Shown: positions 50,658 to 61,685 of the stretch, one piece after another
Position numbering within the stretch: the stretch's first letter is position 1
Layout of the letters: every line of letters begins with the position of its first letter
DNA from: Paragyromitra xinjiangensis
Taxonomy: Eukaryota > Ascomycota > Pezizomycetes > Pezizales > Discinaceae
NCBI GenBank assembly: GCA_038503065.1
Contig: JBCAMK010000001.1
Coordinates: forward strand, 930,001-994,000
DNA: 64,000 bases
Direction: 5' to 3'
The notes under the pieces: generated by a model
What the model saw: only the letters and a program-made list of their open reading frames with translations
What the model was told of the DNA's origin: nothing
The model's database searches: none
Made by a program: the position numbers and the translations under genes

Positions 50658-51449
50658 CTACCACCTCCCCAATTTCCCTTCATCCCCCTCCCTCGCACTA
50701 TGACCCAAGAACGGCGTCCGTGTCGCCTCCCTCCAGACCTTTGTAATCCAACAAGCCGTCAAAAAGTCCCTCCACTCCACCTCCGGCATCCCCGCCAACC
50801 CCACAACCTCATCCTCATAAATCTCCACCCCTCTCCCATTCTCACCATACCCCTCCTGCTGCCTCTTCTCCTTCGCAACAACCCTCTGCACCGGCTCAAC
50901 AAGCTTCCACACCCCATCCTCCCTCCCCCCCTCATCTACCGTCAACTTTAACCTATGCTCCACCAGCGTCCCTGGCGCCTTCGTAAGATACTCCACCGTC
51001 CACACCCCACCCGAGAACCACCCCTGCTTAAACGACATCTGTCCATACCCATACCCACCCGACTGTTTCCCGTGGCGGAAACACACAAGCGTGTAATCAG
51101 CGCCAACAGGCGCTTTTGAGACCTCGTAGAGAATGTGGTCTTTATCAACTATGCTTGTGCGGGAATCCCGAGTGATCTCAACCTGTGCTTGTCCCTCCGG
51201 TGTCTCCCTAACACGGGGTTGCACGAATGCATTAAGATGTACCTTCAGCCCGCCCGAAGACAGTGATTGTGGGAGACGGTATAGTGGGTGTTCGGGGCCA
51301 GTTGCGAGGACTGGGGTTCGCTGCTTGGGTGCTGGAGCTCCGGCGTGGGTGGGGGAAGGTGGGGTAATGTCGATTGTTACGGCGCCGTCGAACGGGGTGG
51401 CGGACTTCGGGAAGATAATGGAGGAGGAGATCTCGAGTGAAAGTGCCAT
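50658..51449 (-). CDS. Conserved-looking hypothetical protein, 263 aa
   Basis: Single-exon gene with good coding character, starting MALSLEISSSIIFPKSATPF and ending EGDEGKLGRW. No signal peptide or membrane segment. The first 100 residues read like beta strands with Pro-rich loops. Later there is a Gly/Tyr-rich stretch (GKQSGGYGYGQMSFKQGWF), then a helical C-terminus with VEWRDFLTACWITKVWREA. I do not recognise a family. A telomere-like AAACCCTAACCC box lies about 140 bp upstream of the start. Confidence 0.7.
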   Translation of the reverse strand: MALSLEISSSIIFPKSATPFDGAVTIDITPPSPTHAGAPAPKQRTPVLATGPEHPLYRLPQSLSSGGLKVHLNAFVQPRVRETPEGQAQVEITRDSRTSIVDKDHILYEVSKAPVGADYTLVCFRHGKQSGGYGYGQMSFKQGWFSGGVWTVEYLTKAPGTLVEHRLKLTVDEGGREDGVWKLVEPVQRVVAKEKRQQEGYGENGRGVEIYEDEVVGLAGMPEVEWRDFLTACWITKVWREATRTPFLGHSAREGDEGKLGRW

Positions 51450-51586
51450 GGCTGTGATTAGGAATTAAGCTGCTCTGGTGGAGATCGGGTTGAGGAGTTG
51501 ATAAGGGAATTCGAGGTATGAAGTTTTGCAGCTGAGGTCTCGGGTTTCGGCCAATGGCGTCATGATTTCAGATGGAGCCCCACTAC

Positions 51587-51598
51587 GGGTTAGGGTTT
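51587..51598. promoter_or_regulatory. Telobox-like element GGGTTAGGGTTT
   Basis: Two telomeric-type units 138 bp upstream of the start codon of the 263-aa gene, AAACCCTAACCC on that gene's strand. Such boxes are bound by Tbf1-like factors in fungal promoters. CCAATGG lies nearby at 51551. Confidence 0.35.
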
Positions 51599-51719
51599 CT
51601 GCGTTATAAAGGTTCTAGAAAATCCCGCAGTACTGCCGTGACTCCCGTAAAGCAGATATTAGATATTATAATCAGAACCCCGGATAAGATAAACGCGCTG
51701 TTTGAGCTGAGGATGTCGG

Positions 51720-51741
51720 CCGGTTGAACGCCGGCAACCGG
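51720..51741. repeat. Inverted repeat CCGGTTG / CAACCGG
   Basis: Seven-base arms (51720-51726 and 51735-51741) around an 8-nt spacer that itself contains GCCGG. Confidence 0.7.
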
Positions 51742-51854
51742 AGGAATCCTAGGACCGAGTGAGTATTGGTGAAGTAGGTGGTAAGCAGTGCGCGGGTCTG
51801 ACTATGCATCTGACCGGGGGATAGCCCTTAATCTGCTCCGATTAGCAAAAAAGC

Positions 51855-51872
51855 TCAATAATAGATTATTGA
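51855..51872. repeat. Perfect palindrome TCAATAAT-AG-ATTATTGA
   Basis: Eight-base arms with a 2-nt centre. Could be a protein-binding site or chance in AT-rich DNA. Confidence 0.65.
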
Positions 51873-53064
51873 ACTACGCTAAAGCACGGGGTCAATCCAG
51901 AATAGAGCACAAGTAAAAGAATTGTTCAGTGCCTACCATTCGACGGCAGCTCAACCTAACGCCATGGCTACTTAACCTAAATGTTCCCGATTTGCACGAA
52001 ATATCACTCGAAGATTCGCCGAGCACCCGCGATATACCCATACATACAAGCATCGCCCACACAAGATATCTAGCTCATAGCTAGGTCTAGAAATCTCCAT
52101 CGAAACCACCACATATTATATCCCGTGAGCCAGAGCATCCAGCGAAGATCGAGATGATGGAGAAAAGGAAGTAAGGAAGAATGTGGGAGAAAGATCACCA
52201 AAGAATAAAAGGAAATAACCAGTCATTTTACCATGCAAAACGTAAGACAACTCTTGACCCCACACTTACAGCGATATCCCGGAAACGATTCAACTTTTGT
52301 TCGATGAGTATGCATAATCCTCAATTGGGTGCTCGGCGACTGTGGGGATTATCTGAGAGTGAGAGTGAAGTTGGCCAATCAAGTCGATTGCCTACCTGTG
52401 GAGAACGAATCGGAGACCGTTACCACCAAAAACGCGTTCTCGGGAGATTATTGCTGTATCCGAGCATCAAAGCGGAAGTGATATTGATCAGTCACTTCTC
52501 ATGAATCTGGGACTGCAGATTTCGGTTGTTTCGAAAGGAACCAATTATTCCGGTGAAGGTTGTTTCTTGTTTTTATACTGTGGGTCTTCCTGATTGGTAC
52601 TACCGAGAGGAACTGAAAGTAGGAAAATTATAATATTGTAGTTATTTCTTGTGTTCACATGTGAATATTAAGGCTGCCCTGATATCGTCTCGATATCCAC
52701 CAATGATCGACATTTACAGTGAAAGTTTAGGGATCTGTTACCAAATCATCTCTCTCAATGCTACTGACGGCTCGACAGGCCACGTGAACAATGGTCCGCA
52801 TTGACTGGATGCTGACATATCCTACGTCGATCAGATGCGCAAAACATGATCTATAGCCAGTATGTGAAAGTTGAAAGAGTTGGTTTCTTTTCTTTTTCTC
52901 ATATCCCTTGTTGGGAGTTCGGTGTGGGGGTGTGCATGGGGGATAGCCGCGGGGTGGATAGGAGGTGATTGGTGATGGTAACCACATGGTCGAGTGATTC
53001 TCTGTGATGAATAAAGAACGCCTGAATAGCCCATACACCTGGGCATAGATGCTTCAGCCCTTTC

Positions 53065-53420
53065 TTATTGCCGGAGCCCGGAAGTTAGCAGTCCGTTACC
53101 GATCTCATCTCCGAGGAATAACGTATTAGCAAAGATCGGTAGCGATACCGTGCTGGGGTTCAAAGGCGTTGGCATGAATGACCCACCGAAATTTCGGGAT
53201 CCGGATGCTTGGCCATATCGAATTTCTGCACCTGTCACCATACCTACATGTACTTTATTCTGAGTCGCTTTGAAACTGCAGTCATCAGTCACTAGGCCAA
53301 CCCTCGTACCGACCGTGTCTCAGGGCATCCGAGACTGAATCTCCGCCACTCAGATGCCAGACGCCACTGTAATTCCGGCACCGGTACCCACAACAACGAC
53401 ATCGCGGTACGGCCAATGCT
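53065..53420 (-). pseudogene. Decayed ORF with two in-frame TGA codons
   Basis: One minus-strand frame reads WPYRDVVVVGTGAG, then ITVASGI, a TGA, a short segment, a second TGA, and then 75 open codons (VGLVTDDCSFKATQNKVHV through SGSRNFGGSFMPTPLNPS) to a TAA at 53065. The first part resembles a nucleotide-binding Gly loop. The sequence looks protein-like but broken. No family is recognised, and it could be a chance frame. Confidence 0.35.
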
Positions 53421-54617
53421 GTGCAATGTGATGGTTAGGTATCCGAAGAAAGACAGGATAGGTTAAGCATTTTTTCCCATGCAGTTTCTTTCCTTTTTGT
53501 ATGTACTTAAATAAGCTTGATTGTGGAAGATCTGCGCACAGTTACCTTGAACCGCATTATCTTCCCCTCTCGCACAAGAAGCAGCCTACCGCGAGAACTG
53601 ACTGACTGACACCTATGTGCTTCGATTTCCTGGTTCACTCTCTTTGAGCATCAATTGCCACGTCTTGGTCTAACTGCTCGCTGTCTTGTTGTCTCTATAA
53701 AATCTTATAATATACATACCCACCCGATCAGTGGTTCACAACTTCCCCTCTCGCGCCATTTCGATGATGTTCCAGATCATACAAGACCAAGTCTGACTTT
53801 CAAAGTTCCGCCTTTGCTTTTCTCTTTACGGACACCGAAATCCGTGATTATCCCTCCCCTACGAGCAGTTGAAATAGGGATGAAGTCCGTGCGAGATGAC
53901 CTCCTGCTCAAGCTCTTTTTCAATGATTAGACATATCTCTGACCCCATACTAGGAAAAAAACCTCCAACGCTTAGCTTATTGTGTGTACATATATATGCT
54001 CGAAAGGTCAATGATTTGTTGAATGTATCCCAGAGAAGCTTGACGCCCCACCCACCACAGCACAAAAAAAATGAAACAAAAACCTATGCTCACATTTAAC
54101 AGAAATCCCACTTGTCTTCGACCCGCGCCGCATGCATGGTTTGGGGAGAATCATGCGCAGACTCCACTAACTAGCTCAAATCCCCAGAAACCTACCGAGC
54201 TGCTATCGACATTCAGCAAAGATTCGGAGATCGATCGTCCTCGTCCCAACCCAATTTGTTCGATGATCGACAGGACGTTCGGCCCTACAAAAAAAAAACT
54301 TTCAGTGGAAAAAAGAAAGAAAATAAGGCAGAAGAGGAAAAACACACCTATCACATGTGCTCACGCCGCAATCGACTGCCCCTCCGGAGCCGCTCCCCAC
54401 TAACGGCCAGCGGGGGGAGTAGAGGGAGGGGGTGGGGAGCGGACATGTCCCGATTTCGCAAGACCACCGGAAACGGGTTTACAGTCATAGCTCCACTACA
54501 ACAGACAATCTGCATGTCTACATGGAGTAAATAATTGTCATAAATCCTCCCAACTAACCATCGGCGAAACCCATAGAACTCATTCCCGATGCTCTCTCGC
54601 GCGCCCTGCGAAAGAAT

Positions 54618-54637
54618 TTTTATTTATTTATTTATTC
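54618..54637. repeat. TTTA microsatellite
   Basis: Four to five TTTA units in the gene-poor region. Confidence 0.7.
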
Positions 54638-55723
54638 CCGGGGTGAAGTAACCTCGCACGGCATGAGGCTCGGGATATATTTTTATGGTTCATTTTAGCG
54701 GGCTCGAGCCTTGACTGGAAGCTCTGCATACGCAGTTCTATGACCCTAGTGCGCTTACGGGTTTCCAATCCTTCGTTGGCCCCCCCCCGCCGCTGCTTGT
54801 TTGAAATGTTGTTTAATCCGATCTCAGGTGACCACTATTCCTGTCTCGGTTCAACTAGAAGCACAGCGGGTGCTCCGAAGTTTCGATATGCCCTACGTTA
54901 GGCATATCAGACGTGTGGCTAGAGAGCAGATAGGAGGAAGAGGAAGAGGAGGATAAGCAGATAGCCCAGAGCAAGGCAGTGGAACCACTATGAGAAGGTA
55001 CAAGAGCGGCTGGGCAAATAGGAAAGCGGTATGTACAGCAGAATTGAACGAAAAGAAAAGAATGCGAGGGTATTATTGCTCCGTTGTCCCCCTTAAATCT
55101 TTTTTTCTTTCTTTCCTTCTTTCCGAGCCAATGTTCGGGGAGTTTCCCAGGTTGTGGTGATATCCCCGAACCACGAGATATAACGAACTGTCGGCAAATC
55201 ATTAGTGAGAGCAGCGAGCGGCTCAGGCCACGTTGTGGGTGTATTTCTCCGACGCCTTATCAAACTTTTTCTGAGAAATTCATCTACGTTACGGAACGGA
55301 AGACATATCCCATGTCATCAGCAGCTTGCAGCGGGGGAATAAGGTATGCCATCCCCGTGTGGCTAGATCTGTTTTCTCGCTAACCCTTGGCAATGGTCTG
55401 TGCAGGAAGTGAGCTCCTAGTCCCCCGCGGGTGTCTCAAAGGACTGCTGGCTTCACGGGTATTAAAAGGCTTGAGGCAGCCACAAAAAAAAAAAGAGCTT
55501 TAATAGATGTAAGGGGCGGTGGTGCAAAAGCAAGAGCATGATCACGGCGGCGAGCAACCGTTGAAGCAAACTTTGCGGAACAGAATCGAACGAACGAACG
55601 GCGCAAATACCTGAATATCATCTTATGCGGCAGAGACAAGCAAATACCTAGCAACTGATTACAGAACCGAGTAACGAGAGTAACTATACATTCAAGGTTT
55701 GTTTTTTGCTATAAATCTTCTAG

Positions 55724-56205
55724 GATTCCATCGATAGCCCAGCCCATACGACAGGCTGTTGATTTTATCACTGTTATCCACCTTGCTAATATTTCGACCT
55801 TAGACAGTTACCACAGTCAAAATGATAAGCTCGATGCGCCTAGCAAGTCATATCATGACTTCGCGAGTCTTTGTGCGCTATTTCATCGAGACAGAGAGCC
55901 AAGAAAAGCTATCTGGTATGTTTGAATTCAGCTGTCTCCTGTTTTTCTTCGCTCCAGTCAAATAAACGAGCGCTAACTTAAACCCTAAAGACTACTGCAA
56001 ACAGTCTCACTGTAATGATCCATTCTACATCATCATCCGTCCATCGCCAAGGATGTATATCTGTCGGGTCAGGGTAAACAATCGAGAATATGCCTCCAGC
56101 TCTGGTGTGCAATTCGAGACGGAGAACGAAGCACGCGAGTGCGCTGCAGCTGTAGCGTTGGACCGATTAATGGGTGATACAATCGGTTATTGTGAGGCGG
56201 TATGA
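55724..56205 (+). CDS. Small protein with dsRNA-binding-like motif; frame break or missing exon
   Basis: Last exon 55991-56205 reads DYCKQSHCNDPFYIIIRP, then PRMYICRVRVNNREYASSSG and GVQFETENEARECAAAVALD, ending GYCEAV. The beta-beta-beta-helix pattern with a final ARE.AA..ALDRL helix is like a double-stranded RNA-binding motif. The exon before (55724-55915, GTATGT donor) is open in two frames. One reads SYHDFASLCALFHRDREPRK, which resembles the first dsRBM helix but is one base out of phase with the last exon. The other starts at ATG 55822 (MISSMRLASHIMTSRVF) and is in phase. So either the gene is short with that start, or a one-base error/frameshift lies near the AAAA run at about 55904. 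The 5' exon left of 55697 is unresolved. Confidence 0.5.
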
Positions 56206-56882
56206 TACACCTTACGTGAAGTGAGTGGGGCAGTAAGGAGTTGGATTGGGGCATGGTCTGCATTCGGCGCGTGGCATTTTGGGCAACATTTTTGGGGGGC
56301 ATGTTTTTGGGGGTTTTGGCGTTTTTGTTATAGCGTGGTTGTATTTTTGGTCATTTGGTAATTCATGAGCTAGAGATTTCTTGGTAAATTTGTTCTTGGT
56401 GGTTCCATATCCTGGAAAACGCCTTGGTGATCTCGCTATCTCCGGTGTGCCTCCCTTGTGCTGGATGTCTTTCAACAATTGTTATATAAACAGATCTCGT
56501 GTTGATCGACCATCTCTTAATCTAAATAGGTGAATCAGTGATCCGGTGTTGCACAGGATGTTGCACAAGAAGTAAGCGAATCATTCCATCAATTAGGCGA
56601 GGAACGTGGTCGACATTTTTAGCTCATCTCCCGGATTCTTGCGGGGTAGCTATTGAAGGCTTTTTAATGACATGGATTTACATTCCAAAGCTACAATAGT
56701 AGAAATATTAGTTACCGACGCCTTTAGAAGTGTCTTGTGTGACATCTAAAGGCGGGTTTCTCTAAGATACAAGAAAGTCGTACGGAACTGTTAAAGTCCT
56801 CAACCAAAGTCGAGAGTTCCTTACTCACCCTTTCTATACCCCATAAAGTCTGTCATGTGCTCTCCTACTTATTTGTATTCCC
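56206..56882. other. Intergenic region
   Basis: Convergent 3' ends of the dsRBM-like and SCN1-like genes. G/T-rich stretch around 56280-56400. No gene supported. Confidence 0.45.
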
Positions 56883-58199
56883 CTAGCTATCATTGCTCCC
56901 GAAAACGAATTCCCTCCAATTTGTGCCTAATTTGCTTGCACAATCACTTATCTCCAGGCCTTTAACATCTGCTATCAACCTTAGAGCACCTTCGAGAGCC
57001 TTATCCATATCCTCTCCTGCCGTATGTAGGTCACTTTCAATCAAAACCCTGTCATTCGGTACTTCTTTGATAGTGTCCATAATTTTGCTCATATGTCCCC
57101 TATCAGACCTTGCATTGACTGTTGTCGAGAAGGAGAAATAGACTTGCGAAGGATACTGGTGTTTTGGGGATGGTTTTGTGAGATACTGCTGGAGTGTTTG
57201 CAGTGGGGCCGAGAAAGAATGAAGACACACTCTTGGAGGGAATGGTTTCGATACCGCAACAGGTGGTGGTGCACTCGATTTTTCTGTCATAAGCCAAGAA
57301 TAATCCTCCTCGTCCTCCTCCGAAGACTCGTCCCCCATAGAAGCATAGTCAGGAAGATATTCGTGACCATCTTCCCCTTTTCTCCTCCGACGTTTTAGCT
57401 CCTTTTTGCTTTCAACGACCACTTCATGACCTTTCCATAGCTCGCGGAGTGTGTCGAACATAGCTCCGTGACACTGAACCCCGTGGACACTAGCGGCTCT
57501 TTTAAGATCCCCGGCGAGTTTCAATTGTGCAACGAAAATCCTTTTCTGATGTGTCATAGAAACTCTATGGGGACTTAGTCTCCTGCCTTCATCTTCTTGC
57601 TCCGGGATCCTGCCTGCTTCCTTGTCGCTAATTTCTGAGTGTTCTTGGGTGAACGGCAGCTCGGATGGAAACGGTATTCTGAACCCTCTATCCAACCCTA
57701 TCTCACCAACAAGGGCAACAGGGAAACGTTCGAGATGTTCTCGCATCTCTTTGAGAACTTCGGAAAGCCTTTTTGGCTCGGGGAGGGCAACAATAAGTTC
57801 ATCCGTTGGATTTGATGTGAGTACCCGTTTGTAGTGTACTACTTTCAGCTCTTCCGCTGAGAGCTTCTTCAAATCATCGACTTCATCATCCCATATCAGA
57901 TATGAGAACCATGGGTGATAGCCAAAACTCGGAATCACCCTTCCTCTGCTTTCACTAGGTGCTTTGGGATCGTAGACACCATACTCTTCGGCAATTTTGG
58001 CAACAAGTGATTGGTCTTGGAAGCGAGTGCTCATGATGGTAAGGCCGGAAGATTTCATGGATGGGATTGTTGGAGCGGTGGACATTGTATCAGTGGGGTG
58101 ACAGTGGGCATCATGGACTCCGAGAGACCAGACAGAGCTGGGGAGAGGCTCGTATTCCTCGGGAGGATGGTTTGCGTCGGTTTCTGATTGAGCAAACAT
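56883..58199 (-). CDS. SCN1: TatD-family metal-dependent hydrolase (Scn1/Cut9-interacting-like)
   Basis: Single-exon gene of 438 aa from the ATG at 58199 (MFAQSETDANHPPEEYEPL). The same frame is open upstream to 58337 but without an ATG. Metal-binding motifs of the TatD amidohydrolase barrel are present: VHDAHCHPTD (HxH), VGEIGLDRGFRIP (Glu), MTHQKRIFVAQLKLA, CLHSFSAP (His) and VLIESDLHTAGED (Asp). Two long inserts, one acidic and Lys/Arg-rich (ELKRRRRKGEDGHEY, SSEEDEED), are typical of the fungal Scn1 group, named from the S. pombe protein that interacts with Cut9. Predicted nuclease or hydrolase; biological role not defined. Confidence 0.88.
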   Translation of the reverse strand: MFAQSETDANHPPEEYEPLPSSVWSLGVHDAHCHPTDTMSTAPTIPSMKSSGLTIMSTRFQDQSLVAKIAEEYGVYDPKAPSESRGRVIPSFGYHPWFSYLIWDDEVDDLKKLSAEELKVVHYKRVLTSNPTDELIVALPEPKRLSEVLKEMREHLERFPVALVGEIGLDRGFRIPFPSELPFTQEHSEISDKEAGRIPEQEDEGRRLSPHRVSMTHQKRIFVAQLKLAGDLKRAASVHGVQCHGAMFDTLRELWKGHEVVVESKKELKRRRRKGEDGHEYLPDYASMGDESSEEDEEDYSWLMTEKSSAPPPVAVSKPFPPRVCLHSFSAPLQTLQQYLTKPSPKHQYPSQVYFSFSTTVNARSDRGHMSKIMDTIKEVPNDRVLIESDLHTAGEDMDKALEGALRLIADVKGLEISDCASKLGTNWREFVFGSNDS

Positions 58200-58869
58200 G
58201 TTTTTGGGATGAATGATGCTCAATTTAGATCTTGATAGATAAGTTTTGAAGAGATGTCGAAGGTTAAGGATATGACGCAAAGAAGCTCGTGTAACCTTGA
58301 CATCATTTAACCATGATTTTAACCCCGCCTCTGTCACCTTACCAAGGCTTAACAGTTCTCTTCAACACCTTCGAAACCATTAAATTCGTCCTAAATTAGA
58401 AATCTACATATTATAACTTCTCATATGGATATCTCCTATTTTCTCTAAAGCTCAATAATCAAAGAGGTCGGATCGGTTCCAGGTTACACTTGTATTATGT
58501 TAACTAATCTAAAAATTCTACCCTTTTTGTCTTCGTGACTTTATGTATTACGCACACACGCGTCGCATCAATGGGGAAACCCGTGATACTCTTACTATAA
58601 TGTAAGAGTGACAGATGCCAACGATACCCACCGGTCCGTAACTGCAAGGGCATGAGTTTTCAGCTGCAGTGACGACGATGTTGGAATTGGGCACAGCCCG
58701 GCTGTGCAACCATATTGTAGTGATATCAAAGAAAAGTAACAGAAGCGGGGGAGAAGCCGCAATCTATAGTAGAAAAATTTCGTAATAGGAGGGAGGAAAG
58801 TGGGGAAAACGGGTCGAGATAACGTTTGATGTGGGGAGTGTGTACTTGCCTCTAATTTTCCTACTAATT
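58200..58869. other. Spacer between SCN1 and AAR2
   Basis: Promoter of SCN1 and 3' UTR of AAR2. No coding sequence supported beyond the ATG-less upstream extension of the SCN1 frame. Confidence 0.45.
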
Positions 58870-60129
58870 TTATGATGCAGGTGTCATGTCTGTATCCTCC
58901 AAATCTTCTTCTGTGTCTTCTTGTACGATGACAGGCGCATATTCCCCTGTCTCGTCATCTTCTTCTAATCCTGCCATCTCAAGTTCCACCATTTCTCCCT
59001 CTTCGGTCTGCACCATCCCTCTTCTCACCATATCTTTCGCATCCAACACCCAATCAAACTTCTTCTTAACCAGTGACTCGATCTCTTTGTACTTCTCGAG
59101 TGTCTCGCCTTGCCTTCTCTTTCCTTTTCCTTTTCCTTGCTCTGCGTCATCGTCGAGAACTTCATTTAGCCCTTTGCCGAACATGCGTAGTAGCCTTGCC
59201 AGCCAACTATCTTCTCCCTCACCGCCTCCCACAAACCCTGCTAAAAATACTTCATCCACGTACTCCAATTGCGCAAGCAAGACTTCCATCAAATCCTCGA
59301 ATAATCTCTTCCTTTCCCCAAAAACCGCACTTTTGCATGTCAACGTCAGCCCCAACAACCTCCTCCACTGTTCCATCGCAGAATAGCACCCTAACGTGAC
59401 CGCCATAATGAATGCCACTTGTAACTCTCCCAACAATTGTTCCTCCCCATCCCCGTATACTTGCAATCTCCCAATCACATCCCCTAGTGCCCAAGACCTA
59501 TCCTTCGCCATCACTGTCCTCTCCCTCCCAATCGCCCCCTCTGGCCACGTCCTTTTCAAATCAACAGGCGTCCACTCAATCTCCGCAACCACATCCTCCC
59601 CCTTCAACAACTCCATCAATTTCTCCTCCTCCTTATCCCTATCCATCCTCGAGCTCGAAACGCTACTACACTTCCACCCAACCCCAAAACACCGCAGCAA
59701 CACCGCATTATCGACATATTCGCACATTGCCTCCCACTGCTCCGCCTCCAGTGTAGTATTCCCCGCCTTCCCATCTTTAGCTGGCTGTCGATATACTGTC
59801 AAACGTTCGTTATACAAGGACCCCAGGTTTGCTCTGATACGCATTTGTTCTTCCGCACTCATTTCTGATCCCTCGATGAGCTTCTCTTGTGCTGCATTAT
59901 ATTTCGTGATGATAACTGCAGCCTGGTTGACGTCCGCGGCGCGGAACCAGAAGCCGGTGCGTAGAGACATATCGCCTTGTGCAGAGTAGTAGACAAAATG
60001 CAGGCCAGGTGGTATCAACTTTATGCCTTGGAAACGTTCAGTTGATGTAAAGGAGGCTAGGTCTATCCCCACAAAGGATTTTGGGGGAAGGTCGAGGATG
60101 AGGAGCGTTGTGAGGAGTTGCTGCGCCAT
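58870..60129 (-). CDS. AAR2: U5 snRNP assembly factor AAR2
   Basis: Single-exon gene of 419 aa. AAR2 binds Prp8 in immature U5 snRNP and blocks Brr2 until assembly is complete. The N-terminus MAQQLLTTLLILDLPPKSFV then GIDLASFTSTERFQGIKLIP and GLHFVYYSAQGDMSLRTGFW is the typical AAR2 beta-sandwich start. The middle (GELQVAFIMAVTLGCYSAMEQW, cited in part) is the conserved helical core. The C-terminus is acidic and fungal-specific, with a Lys/Arg-rich loop (KGKGKRRQGE) and ends DMTPAS. Family usual length about 355-400 aa, so slightly long. Confidence 0.92.
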   Translation of the reverse strand: MAQQLLTTLLILDLPPKSFVGIDLASFTSTERFQGIKLIPPGLHFVYYSAQGDMSLRTGFWFRAADVNQAAVIITKYNAAQEKLIEGSEMSAEEQMRIRANLGSLYNERLTVYRQPAKDGKAGNTTLEAEQWEAMCEYVDNAVLLRCFGVGWKCSSVSSSRMDRDKEEEKLMELLKGEDVVAEIEWTPVDLKRTWPEGAIGRERTVMAKDRSWALGDVIGRLQVYGDGEEQLLGELQVAFIMAVTLGCYSAMEQWRRLLGLTLTCKSAVFGERKRLFEDLMEVLLAQLEYVDEVFLAGFVGGGEGEDSWLARLLRMFGKGLNEVLDDDAEQGKGKGKRRQGETLEKYKEIESLVKKKFDWVLDAKDMVRRGMVQTEEGEMVELEMAGLEEDDETGEYAPVIVQEDTEEDLEDTDMTPAS

Positions 60130-61685
60130 GATGTTGCCAGTTAGGTGGGTTCTAGGATATGGCTTTGGTTTTTATTCGGAACCAAAAAAATGACAAGGGT
60201 ATGGAGTGATGTCTTGAGGTTGGCGGAATGTGGTGGCTTTGATGCTGAAGATCATAAGCTTTGGCTACATGTAGTGACTATTAGAGTTACCCTACCGTAC
60301 ATTGTAAGTCTTCTACTCTAGTCAGTGGCCAGCTCTAGATACGGCCTAGCAGTAGCTATAATCGCTTCTAGTCACGGTTTGACAGGTTTGGGCCTTTATC
60401 CCTTGGGGGGGGGGCAAGGTCTGAAGGCTAGGTAGTGTTCTTAAGCTTTTGTGCAGTAGCTGTTTACTAATAGACGACTGATTATCATGAGCATGTCGAA
60501 AATTGTCAATAGATCGGAATAGTAATCCCAAGTTTAAGGATAACATTGCGAAAGATTACGGGGTATGAGTAGAAGCCCCACGGAACGAAAGCCGACATGA
60601 AATCAAGGAAAGAAAATGTATGTACATGATATTAAGGGGAAACGGAGTGCAAATTTATCTATGAAGGGCCAATGATCATTTCTCTTGTGTGAAACGCTAA
60701 CACGTCTAGCTAGATTCACCGCCCCACGGTACGCAAGATGATCTCCCAAATAGCCTTACCATTAGATGTATTATTTATTGCTTCGTCAAGGGATATCGAT
60801 CCCGATACAGGTACCCCGTAGCTATGAGCAGAGTAGCTAATACTTTCCATCTCCATCCGTCCGCTCACAGTCGACCCTTCTCCTTCTACAACCGCGAACC
60901 CTATATAACCCAACAACCAGCCGAACATTACACTAGATATCGGCGCTTTCTTATGCCAGGGGTATTAGAAGTCCATACATCCGCCCTTCCCATCCACAAT
61001 CCACAAAATACAAGATATACGCCCCTCAAAGCCATTTACAAATCCCCACCCAATGCCTAAATCACTAATAAGGTATCCACAGCCGCGCCTAGTAACGAGT
61101 GAACAAACTGACCAAAAACAACGCCAGTCTATAATAGACTCCCTAAACCCATAATAACAAAAAGATGAAGAGCGAAAGTAAGAAGCAAAGATAATACACG
61201 CCAGAAGCGAAAGAAAAGGTATTAAACCCGATAAAAGATGTGACCAACAGAGGCAGCAAGAAAAAAAGCAGCCTCCCGTATCATTATGCATTAGAATTCT
61301 CTTCATCTCTAGAAAGAGCTGCGGCGCCGTACGGAGCATGAAGCTCGCCCAATAGATATCCCCTCCTTTGAAGAGCTGAAGAGAAAAAAAAGGAGTATCA
61401 ATAAAAATATTAGACCAGACACGGAGAAAAGAAGGGGGGGAATGTCCCAAACACCAGTCTCATGATCACCATTAATCATAAATAACTACAAAAGGAAAAA
61501 GTGAAAACATTATAGGAAATGCTGACTCCGATTCAGAGAAATAATACTCGGTTTGATGTGTGTGCAGGGGTATCTCCTTCCGCAACCATTACTCCGGGTT
61601 TTATACTCGACACAGTTTTGAAAACGGTTGCACTGTGCAAGGGCGGCTAAGATATCGTGCAACGCGGATATGCGGCAACGGACGA
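60130..61685. other. Intergenic region between AAR2 and AUR1
   Basis: About 1.5 kb with a run of ten G at about 60407. A minus-strand 70-codon ATG frame lies at 60716-60928. The rest should include the AAR2 promoter and the AUR1 3' UTR. Confidence 0.45.
60716..60928 (-). CDS. Possible small hypothetical protein, 70 aa
   Basis: ATG frame starting MFGWLLGYIGFAVVEGEGS and ending WEIILRTVGR, with a hydrophobic N-terminus. The composition is protein-like but no relative is recognised. It may be chance. Confidence 0.25.
   Translation of the reverse strand: MFGWLLGYIGFAVVEGEGSTVSGRMEMESISYSAHSYGVPVSGSISLDEAINNTSNGKAIWEIILRTVGR

Larger units (their letters stand above)
51450..55723. other. Gene-poor region of about 4.3 kb
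   Basis: No intact gene is found here on either strand. It contains two palindromes (51720-51741 and 51855-51872), a decayed ORF (53065-53420), simple repeats (TTTA near 54618, a ten-C run near 54781) and polypyrimidine tracts. The 3' part may be the promoter and first exon of the dsRBM-like gene. Confidence 0.5.

Noticed and set aside
58886..59989. Long plus-strand Ser/Pro-rich ORFs of 166 and 197 aa
   Set aside because: Antisense shadows of the AAR2 coding sequence.
60965..61450. 161-aa minus-strand ORF with many Cys, Phe and Ser
   Set aside because: Composition looks like translated AT-rich noncoding sequence; no motif, and it falls in a spacer with no splice support.
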